Source: an uncultured Rhodoluna sp. (GTDB lineage Bacteria > Actinomycetota > Actinomycetes > Actinomycetales > Microbacteriaceae). Taken from it: a stretch of 5,713 nucleotides of DNA. Shown in pieces: positions 1-4,838 of the stretch. The DNA lies in contig CALDKR010000178.1 of the NCBI GenBank assembly GCA_937898095.1, positions 1-5,713 of the forward strand, written 5' to 3'. The notes beneath the pieces are model-generated. The model saw only the letters and a list, made by a program, of their open reading frames with translations, searched no databases and was not told the DNA's origin. A program made the translations under genes and the position numbers. The stretch's first letter is position 1; every line of letters starts with the position of its first letter.

Positions 1-128
1 ACACGGGGCCGCACAGCTTACAAACGTGTAGCCATGAAAATAAGGGGTATTTGAAGGGTCAGCCGAACGGGGGCGCACGATGGCGCACAGGCAGTTTGGC
101 GGACTCCCTCTCCGCCACGAATTGCACT
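1..128. other. Non-coding stretch upstream of a terminator; no gene recognised
   Basis: No start codon with a ribosome binding site and no recognisable protein family is visible here. On the plus strand two frames close early, at 29-31 (TAG) and 52-54 (TGA), so the 3' end of a gene lying mostly left of the window is possible. The third frame stays open to about 230, but its translation has no family character and runs through the terminator at 129-152. The stretch contains a short direct repeat, GGCGCAC at 72-78 and 82-88, and the hairpin at 97-117 described separately. A terminator directly downstream suggests that a transcript, coding or RNA, ends near here. I compared it mentally with tmRNA, RNase P RNA and SRP RNA and saw no convincing match. 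Confidence 0.4.
97..117 (+). repeat. Hairpin with a tRNA-3'-end-like arm
   Basis: TGGCGGA (97-103) pairs perfectly with TCCGCCA (111-117) around the 7-base loop CTCCCTC. The 3' part, from 102 to 117, reads like the end of a bacterial tRNA gene: a T-loop/T-stem end followed by an acceptor strand and CCA. The rest of a tRNA (T-loop TTC, anticodon arm, D arm) is not present upstream. The hairpin sits 11 bases before a rho-independent terminator. It could be a decayed or deleted tRNA, an attachment-site remnant, the tail of an unrecognised RNA, or chance. Confidence 0.4.
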
Positions 129-152
129 AAACCCCTGATTTTCAGGGGTTTT
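129..152 (+). terminator. Rho-independent terminator of an upstream transcript
   Basis: AAACCCCTGA (129-138) pairs perfectly with TCAGGGGTTT (142-151) around a TTT loop, giving a 10 bp G+C-rich stem. It runs into TTTTC and a T-rich stretch on the plus strand. It is too far upstream to belong to the kinase gene at 296, so it should end whatever transcript enters from the left. Confidence 0.8.
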
Positions 153-191
153 CTTGCTTTCTGCCTGCCGATTTGGTTGCTTTTGCTTGGT

Positions 192-197
192 TATACT
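192..197 (+). promoter_or_regulatory. Candidate -10 element for the kinase-aldolase transcript
   Basis: TATACT matches the TATAAT consensus at five of six positions and lies between the upstream terminator and the kinase gene, where a promoter is expected. No good -35 box is found at 16-18 bases spacing; TTGGTT at 173-178 is too close, with only 13 bases between. Initiation would fall near 204 and give a leader of about 90 bases that includes the hairpin at 234-273. Confidence 0.35.
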
Positions 198-233
198 CGA
201 CTAAGCACGGCAAACAACGCAGTTCGCTGATCC

Positions 234-273
234 AAAAGCCCCTCTTTCAAACCTGTTTCTGGGGCATTTTTTT
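234..273 (+). promoter_or_regulatory. Terminator-like hairpin in the kinase leader
   Basis: AAAAGCCCC (234-242) can pair with GGGGC-A-TTTT (261-270), giving nine base pairs with one bulged A at 266. The 18-base loop could be partly folded. The T run 267-273 follows the G+C core directly. This is the form of an intrinsic terminator, yet it lies only about 22 bases before the kinase start codon and inside its probable leader. It may attenuate the operon or act as a second terminator for leakage from upstream. The long loop and five-pair G+C core make it weaker than the hairpin at 129-152. Confidence 0.4.
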
Positions 274-295
274 GAGAAGCATCAAGGAGCACTGC

Positions 296-1324
296 ATGTC
301 AGGACTTAACAACGGTTCGCCGATTGTCACCCTCACCCCGGCGCCAACCCTAGACCGCACATATTTTGTATCTGACTTAGTGTCAGGCGCCGTTAACCGC
401 GCAGATAACGTCGGAGAAGAACTTGCCGGCAAGGGAATCAACGTTTCACGAGGACTACACCTAGCAGGAATTTCGGCTCCTGGAATTATTCCAATCGGAA
501 ATTCAGACCCATCAGTTTTGGTTCGCACCGGATCAGCAGAATTTCTAACCCCACTTTGGGTTGAGGGCACTCCCCGCGTTTCGACAACCATCATCGACTT
601 TGCCGGCACCACAACTCGAATCACAGAGCCGCCTCGCCCGCTTAGCGGCGACGACTGGGCCAAAACTATTGAACTAACCGAAAAAACCGTTATCGAAAAC
701 GATGCAAAATGGCTGGTTATCGGCGGCGCCCACCCGATTGATAAATCAACCGGCAAGTTCGTTGATTTGACTGATCTTTTTGACCGCATGGACCGCCTTG
801 GCGTGCGCGTGGCTCTAGACACCAGCGGTGAGCCGCTGAGCTTCTGGTCGCGCTCTGGACGCGCTGCAGTCATCAAGCCAAACTGTGAAGAGCTAGCTTC
901 AGCTGTTGGCCGCACACTGAACACTGTTGGCGACGTCATCGACGCAGCAACTGAGCTTTGCAACCACGGAATCGAGGCTGTATTAGCCTCTATGGGTTCA
1001 GATGGAATCATTGCGGTCACTAAAGATGGCTATTTCGGCACGAGCACTGCGCCAGTAAAGGTCAAGAACACCGTTGGCGCCGGAGACGCAACTCTCGCCG
1101 GGTTCCTTCAGGCGGTGGCCAGCAATCCGCTTGCCGAGGGCGAGTCAGTTTTGGGTGTTGGATTTGATGTCATTTCGGGTGCGCGCAACGCAGTTCGATG
1201 GGGCGCAACCAAGGTTCAGCAGTCAACCAGCGGGCTTGAGAACATCGACAACCTGCCAGAGTCATTCCTCAACGAAACCCCCGATCGTGCCAAAGCCCTC
1301 GATGAGCCAGCAGAAGCGCACTAA
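296..1324 (+). CDS. PfkB-family sugar-phosphate kinase, 1-phosphofructokinase-like
   Basis: A 342-residue ribokinase/PfkB-fold kinase of the FruK/LacC/Pfk-2 branch, expected to phosphorylate a ketohexose phosphate with ATP in the cytoplasm. Seen: N-terminal sugar-site motif TLTPAPTLDR (12-21), AGKGIN (44-49), KPNCEEL (194-200), nucleotide-side SMGSDG (232-237), and NTVGAGD (258-264) with the catalytic base Asp264. The start at 296 is chosen because AAGGAG (284-289) stands six bases before it; the frame is open back to 173, but that extension has no ribosome site and overlaps the leader hairpin. Usual family length is about 310, so it is slightly long, with an acidic Ala/Glu-rich tail. The aldolase gene follows 61 bases downstream on the same strand, suggesting a glycolytic pair. 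Oddity: several sugar-contact positions differ from consensus (A16 for Asn, S96 for Asn, T110 and P113 in the NEPG motif), so the substrate is uncertain. The kinase family is secure. Confidence 0.88.
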   Translation: MSGLNNGSPIVTLTPAPTLDRTYFVSDLVSGAVNRADNVGEELAGKGINVSRGLHLAGISAPGIIPIGNSDPSVLVRTGSAEFLTPLWVEGTPRVSTTIIDFAGTTTRITEPPRPLSGDDWAKTIELTEKTVIENDAKWLVIGGAHPIDKSTGKFVDLTDLFDRMDRLGVRVALDTSGEPLSFWSRSGRAAVIKPNCEELASAVGRTLNTVGDVIDAATELCNHGIEAVLASMGSDGIIAVTKDGYFGTSTAPVKVKNTVGAGDATLAGFLQAVASNPLAEGESVLGVGFDVISGARNAVRWGATKVQQSTSGLENIDNLPESFLNETPDRAKALDEPAEAH

Positions 1325-1385
1325 CTCGGCTTCGGCATAATTACACATATCTAAAAATCGCATCAAATAGCCCTTAGGAGCCGAA

Positions 1386-2411
1386 ATGCCAGTTGCATCA
1401 CCAGATCAATATCTTGAAATGCTTGACCGCGCTAAAAAGGGTGGCTTTGCCTACCCTGCCATCAACGTTTCAAGCACTCAGACCTTGAATGCCGCTTTGG
1501 CTGGTCTGGTTGAAGCAGGATCAGATGGCATCATCCAGGTCACTACCGGCGGTGGCGACTACTGGTCGGGCCCAACTGTCAAGAAGATGTCTGATGGCGC
1601 CATCGCCATGGCTACTGTTGCTCGCGAGCTAGCCAAGAACTACGGCATTACCGTCGCCCTGCACACTGACCACTGTGCAAAGCACCAGCTTGACGGCTTT
1701 GTTCGCCCAATCATCGCGGTTTCACAGGAGCGCGTTCGCAATGGCCTAGACCCGCTATTCAACTCACACATGTGGGATGGCTCGGCCGTTCCAATGGGCG
1801 AAAACCTCGAGATTGCAAAAGAGATGCTTGCCTTGACTAAGGGCATCGGAGCGGTTCTAGAAATTGAGGTTGGCGTTGTTGGCGGCGAAGAAGACGGCGT
1901 TGAGGGTGGCCACGGTGAGCACCTATACACAACCCCTGCCGACGGCCTAGCAACCGCAGAGGCTCTTGGCCTCGGAGAAAATGGCCGCTACATGGTCGCT
2001 CTTACTTTCGGAAACGTGCACGGCGTATACAAGCCAGGAAACGTTGTTCTGAAGCCCGAGCTTCTAGGCGAAATTCAGGCAGCAGTTGGCGCCAAATATG
2101 GCGTTGACAAGCCATTTGACTTGGTCTTCCACGGCGGTTCAGGTTCAACCGACAAAGAAATCGCCGACGCTGTTTCGCACGGTGTTATCAAGATGAACAT
2201 TGACACTGACCTGCAGTATGCATTCACCCGAGCCATCGCGGGCAACATGTTCGCAAACTACGATGGCGTGCTGAAAATCGATGGTGAGGTCGGCAACAAG
2301 AAGATCTATGACCCACGCGCTTGGGGCAAGATTGGTGAGGCAGCAATGTCGACCCGCGTGGCTCAGGCTGCAACCCAGCTTGGCTCAGCCGGCAAGAGCA
2401 TGTCACTCTAA
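1386..2411 (+). CDS. fba: Class II fructose-1,6-bisphosphate aldolase
   Basis: A 341-residue, zinc-dependent aldolase that reversibly cleaves fructose-1,6-bisphosphate to dihydroxyacetone phosphate and glyceraldehyde-3-phosphate (glycolysis and gluconeogenesis, cytoplasm). It resembles the mycobacterial Fba (about 344 residues) from end to end. Visible: HTDH (93-96) with catalytic Asp95 and zinc ligand His96; the acidic LEIEVGVVGGEEDG segment (158-171); GNVHGVYKPGN (209-219) with zinc ligand His212; FHGGSGS (248-254) with zinc ligand His249 and phosphate-binding glycines and serine; and NIDTD (271-275), also in the phosphate site. All expected residues are present. AGGAG (1376-1380) lies five bases before the ATG. 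The 61-base gap from the kinase stop has no terminator, so co-transcription is likely; a -10-like CATAAT (1336-1341) without a clear -35 might add an internal promoter. The strong hairpin at 2423-2454 ends the transcript. Confidence 0.97.
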   Translation: MPVASPDQYLEMLDRAKKGGFAYPAINVSSTQTLNAALAGLVEAGSDGIIQVTTGGGDYWSGPTVKKMSDGAIAMATVARELAKNYGITVALHTDHCAKHQLDGFVRPIIAVSQERVRNGLDPLFNSHMWDGSAVPMGENLEIAKEMLALTKGIGAVLEIEVGVVGGEEDGVEGGHGEHLYTTPADGLATAEALGLGENGRYMVALTFGNVHGVYKPGNVVLKPELLGEIQAAVGAKYGVDKPFDLVFHGGSGSTDKEIADAVSHGVIKMNIDTDLQYAFTRAIAGNMFANYDGVLKIDGEVGNKKIYDPRAWGKIGEAAMSTRVAQAATQLGSAGKSMSL

Positions 2412-2422
2412 AGATTAAAGTC

Positions 2423-2454
2423 AAAACCCCTCGGAGGAAAATCCGAGGGGTTTT
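2423..2454. terminator. Bidirectional terminator between convergent operons
   Basis: A 13 bp perfect stem: AAAACCCCTCGGA (2423-2435) with TCCGAGGGGTTTT (2442-2454), loop GGAAAA. The stem has A runs on one side and T runs on the other, so it forms an intrinsic terminator on both strands. It starts 12 bases after the aldolase stop and lies 10 bases past the stop of the minus-strand ATPase gene, so it ends both transcripts. Confidence 0.93.
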
Positions 2455-2464
2455 GCATTTAAAG

Positions 2465-3217
2465 CTAGAAGTCGCCAATTATTCGCTGCAAAAACTGTTG
2501 CGTGCGAGGGTGCTGAGGGTTCGAGAGAACTTCACGGGGGTCGCCCTGTTCAACAATTGATCCCCCGTCGATGAAAATTAGGTGATCGGCAACCTGTTGC
2601 GCAAATCGCATTTCATGAGTGACCACAACCATAGTCCAACCTTGTTTTGCCAGGTCGCGCATGACTGCAAGCACCTCGCCGACTAGCTCTGGATCAAGCG
2701 CCGAAGTCGGCTCATCAAAAAGCAATACATCTGGCTGTAGTGCCAAGGCTCTTGCGATTCCGACACGCTGCTGCTGACCACCAGAAAGTTCGTGAACATA
2801 CGAGTTTTGTTTGTCGGCGAGACCGACCGCTTCGAGCAACTCGACTGCCGCTGTGCGCGCCTGCGCCTTGGGTTGATTTTGGGCCACAACTGGCCCGAGC
2901 ATCACGTTTTCTAATGCGGTTAGGTTGCCGAAAAGGTTGTTGCCCTGAAAAACCATGCCGCTGTGCGAGCGCAGCTGGGTCAAAATTCGCTCGCTAGGTT
3001 TCTTGCCAAAGTCGACAGAGAAATCACCGATGCGAACTGTGCCAGATTCTGCAATTTCAAGTGCGTTTAGTGATCTCAGCAAAGTTGTTTTGCCTGAGCC
3101 AGAAGGCCCGATAATCACTGTCACCGAGCCGGCGTGCACATCAAAATCGATGTTTCTAAAAACATTATTGGCACCGAAACTCTTGGTCAGCCCGCGAACC
3201 TCAATCAGATTTGTCAA
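2465..3217 (-). CDS. Polar amino-acid (probably cystine) ABC importer, ATPase
   Basis: A 250-residue ATPase that powers the importer encoded with it, on the cytoplasmic face of the membrane as a dimer. In order: Walker A GPSGSGKTT (37-45), Q-loop Gln91, signature LSGGQQQR (144-151), Walker B VLLFDEP (164-170) with catalytic Glu169, D-loop SALD (172-175) and switch His201. Length and motifs are those of the GlnQ/HisP/TcyN polar amino-acid group, and nothing is missing. The start is a TTG (3215-3217) that overlaps the permease stop in TTGA; AAAGG lies seven bases before it, so translation is probably coupled to the permease. It is the last gene of the three-gene operon and ends 10 bases short of the shared terminator. 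The sequence alone does not fix substrate; the cystine guess comes from the partner proteins. Confidence 0.94.
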   Translation of the reverse strand: MTNLIEVRGLTKSFGANNVFRNIDFDVHAGSVTVIIGPSGSGKTTLLRSLNALEIAESGTVRIGDFSVDFGKKPSERILTQLRSHSGMVFQGNNLFGNLTALENVMLGPVVAQNQPKAQARTAAVELLEAVGLADKQNSYVHELSGGQQQRVGIARALALQPDVLLFDEPTSALDPELVGEVLAVMRDLAKQGWTMVVVTHEMRFAQQVADHLIFIDGGSIVEQGDPREVLSNPQHPRTQQFLQRIIGDF

Positions 3218-3897
3218 TGCGCAACCTTTCGGTTCAGGCGCTTTTCGATTCGGCTCTGGCCAAAAGCTAACAGCTGACTCAAAATCCAGTAGTACACACC
3301 CGCCAGGGCATACATCAAGAAAAATTCAAAGGTGGGGCCAGCGATTTCTTGAGCCGTTCTGAAAATTTCAGTAACCAGTACAACCGAAGCAAGCGATGTA
3401 TCTTTAACCAGCGAAATGAGAGTGTTTGACAGCGGCGGTATCGCTACCCGGGTCGCCTGCGGAAGGATCACTCGGCGAAGCGTCTGACTGCGATTCAATC
3501 CGACGGTTGCGGCTGCCTCCCACTGCCCCTTAGGAATCGACAGAATCGCGGCACGAATTGTCTCAGCCGCATATCCGCCTACATTGAGCGAGAAGGCCAA
3601 AATTGCACTTGGCCACGGATCAAAGACAAGTCCAAATGCTGGCAAGCCATAAAAAATAATGAATAGTTGAAGCAAAAGCGGCGTGCCGCGAATTATCGAA
3701 ATGTATGTCGCCGCAATAGAACGAAGAATCCAGATGTTAGAGATTCGAGCGAGTGCCGCAAAGAGGGCAACGATGATTCCGATGGCAAAGCTCGCTGCGG
3801 TCAGTGGAATCGTGCCAGTAAGAAGCGCCTGAAGCAGTGGCCACAGTGAATCGATGGCCAACTGAAAAGAGGATGGCGATTCCACAGGAACCACCAT
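3214..3897 (-). CDS. Polar amino-acid (probably cystine) ABC importer, permease
   Basis: A membrane subunit of about 227 residues of the HisM/GlnP type, expected to work as a homodimer because no second permease gene is present. Hydrophobic segments lie at roughly 20-50, 60-88, 97-119, 155-176 and 191-213. The cytoplasmic EAA loop that docks the ATPase is at 127-148 (EAAATVGLNRSQ, then LPQ). The run PPLSNTLISLVKDTSLA (154-170) and the C-terminal half with MYALAGVYYWI (195-205) and RIEKRLNRK (216-224) closely recall E. coli YecS/TcyL, the cystine permease. The start is uncertain: AGAGAGG directly abuts the ATG (3895-3897), too close for normal initiation, so GTG at 3892-3894 or 3883-3885 may be used instead; the difference is at most four residues. 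It lies 31 bases after the binding-protein stop with no hairpin between, and overlaps the ATPase gene by four bases. Confidence 0.94.
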   Translation of the reverse strand: MVVPVESPSSFQLAIDSLWPLLQALLTGTIPLTAASFAIGIIVALFAALARISNIWILRSIAATYISIIRGTPLLLQLFIIFYGLPAFGLVFDPWPSAILAFSLNVGGYAAETIRAAILSIPKGQWEAAATVGLNRSQTLRRVILPQATRVAIPPLSNTLISLVKDTSLASVVLVTEIFRTAQEIAGPTFEFFLMYALAGVYYWILSQLLAFGQSRIEKRLNRKVAH

Positions 3898-3928
3898 CCT
3901 CTCTAAGTTGTGACGTTAGTCAGAAATG

Positions 3929-4690
3929 TTACTTGGTGACGTCTTTGCCGAAATACTTGACGCCGATCTTCTTGATGGTGCCGTTCTTGATTAGAGCAGC
4001 CAGAGCGGTGTTGAACTTCTTGACGTATCCACTGTTTTTGCGGAATGCAAAGCCCTGAAGGCTTGCATCACCGAAATAGGCAGCGATCTTCACGTTGGCA
4101 TCACGGTTGTTCTTGATGTAGTCAAGCGCCCACAAGCTGTCATTGAGAATTACGTCAACACGCTTTGCCTGAAGCAAACCAAAGCGACCAGCATTGTCTT
4201 CAACAACCTCAACCTTGGCGCCATACTGCTTGGCCAAGTCAGTGAATGAACTGGTCGCCGAGCCGGCAGCGGTCAGACCCTTGATGTCTTCAACTTTGGT
4301 CACACGTGAGTCGTCTTTGCGAGTGATGACGACATAGTTTGAAGAGGTGTATGGGTTTGAAAGATCATACTTAGCCTGGCGATCTGCACGGATTGTCACC
4401 TGATTTGCAATTGCATCCCAGCGCTTGGCTTCAAGGCCGGCGAAAATGCCATCCCAGGTGGTCTTCTGCCACTTGATTTTGAACCCTGCTTTGGCGGCAA
4501 CTGCAGTGGCAACCTCAACGTCATAACCCACTAGCTTGCCGTTTTCAACGTATGAAAAAGGCGCATAGGTGCCTTCGGTGGCGATGGTGATGGTCTTGGT
4601 TGCGGCCGTTGCCGGAGTGGCGATTGCGCCAGCACCTAGCAGGCTGACTGCGGCAGCAATGGCCGCAATTGACTTGATAGTTTTGCTCAT
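3929..4690 (-). CDS. Secreted amino-acid (probably L-cystine) binding protein of ABC importer
   Basis: A 253-residue family 3 solute-binding protein that captures the substrate outside the membrane and delivers it to the permease. A Sec signal peptide is clear: SKTIK basic start, hydrophobic stretch to about 24, then ATPATAA with likely signal peptidase I cleavage near 28-31. Mature motifs: EGTYAPFSY (39-47), GYDVEVA (55-61), WDGI (79-82), NQVTIRADR (96-104), whose Arg is expected to hold the substrate carboxylate, YDLSNPYT (108-115), and the C-terminal YFGKDVTK. Several of these match E. coli FliY/TcyJ (EGTYPPFSF, WDGM, NQVTI, FGADVTK), the basis for proposing cystine. The ATG at 4688-4690 is chosen because AGGG stands seven bases upstream; a GTG eight codons earlier lacks such a site. 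There is no cysteine in the protein and therefore no lipobox, unusual for a binding protein of a single-membrane bacterium. Confidence 0.93.
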   Translation of the reverse strand: MSKTIKSIAAIAAAVSLLGAGAIATPATAATKTITIATEGTYAPFSYVENGKLVGYDVEVATAVAAKAGFKIKWQKTTWDGIFAGLEAKRWDAIANQVTIRADRQAKYDLSNPYTSSNYVVITRKDDSRVTKVEDIKGLTAAGSATSSFTDLAKQYGAKVEVVEDNAGRFGLLQAKRVDVILNDSLWALDYIKNNRDANVKIAAYFGDASLQGFAFRKNSGYVKKFNTALAALIKNGTIKKIGVKYFGKDVTK

Positions 4691-4742
4691 TTTGATTCCC
4701 TTTTGTCGTTGCACTTTTGCGCTTGCTAAAAACCTAAACGTG

Positions 4743-4771
4743 ATTAAGTGCTTCGCTAAATTGCGTTACAA
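4743..4771 (-). promoter_or_regulatory. Candidate promoter of the ABC importer operon
   Basis: Read on the minus strand, TTGTAA (4766-4771) and CTTAAT (4743-4748) stand exactly 17 bases apart. Each matches four of six consensus bases for the -35 and -10 boxes of the main sigma factor. Initiation would fall near 4736, giving a leader of about 45 bases before the binding-protein ATG. The spacing and place are right, but the match is moderate. Confidence 0.4.
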
Positions 4772-4772
4772 A

Positions 4773-4789
4773 ATGTGACGGCGCCACAT
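4773..4789 (-). terminator. Hairpin after ispH, possible terminator or operator
   Basis: ATGTGACGGCGCCACAT on the plus strand is a 17-base palindrome with one mismatch (A4778 against C4784). In the minus-strand RNA that mismatch becomes a G-U wobble, giving a stem of eight pairs with a three-base loop, followed by UUU and then G. It lies 50 bases after the ispH stop, so a weak intrinsic terminator is plausible. It also abuts the -35 box of the importer promoter, and its TGTGA...CACA ends recall CRP/FNR-type sites, although the half-site spacing is one base short of the usual 16-base motif. Either role, or both, could apply. Confidence 0.4.
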
Positions 4790-4809
4790 GAGCAACCATG
4801 AGTGCAACC
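4787..4809. repeat. Short imperfect tandem repeat
   Basis: CATGAGCAACC (4787-4797) is followed by CATGAGTGCAACC (4797-4809), two near-copies sharing one base at the junction and differing by a TG insertion. It lies in the 148-base gap between ispH and the importer operon, next to the palindrome. A second near-repeat in the gap is TTAAGTGC at 4744-4751 (overlapping the -10 box) and 4813-4820. No function can be assigned. Confidence 0.5.
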
Positions 4810-4838
4810 GATTTAAGTGCGAAGGAATTCCGGCAGTG

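Noticed and set aside
72..88. Direct repeat GGCGCAC with a 10-base period as a CRISPR or iteron
   Set aside because: Only two short copies exist, with no further units or associated genes.
1..128. 3' end of tmRNA (ssrA), RNase P RNA or SRP RNA
   Set aside because: The terminator position fits an RNA gene, but the T-loop TTCGA motif, a proper CCA-ended acceptor and the conserved cores of these RNAs were not found.
3..230. Open plus-strand frame without a clear start
   Set aside because: It reads through a strong terminator and the tRNA-like hairpin, has low-complexity hydrophobic content and no recognisable domain.
173..295. In-frame N-terminal extension of the kinase by 41 codons
   Set aside because: It has no ribosome binding site, overlaps the candidate promoter and leader hairpin, and shows no family similarity; AAGGAG before 296 gives a normal start at the expected family N-terminus.
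247..1020. Long minus-strand frame opposite the kinase
   Set aside because: It is a shadow of the kinase gene: no family, Ser/Pro/Arg-rich composition typical of antisense translation, and no ribosome site.
4688..4714. Upstream GTG start of the binding protein
   Set aside because: The ATG at 4690 has AGGG seven bases away and begins a classical signal peptide; the upstream GTG would add eight charged residues that include the ribosome binding site itself.
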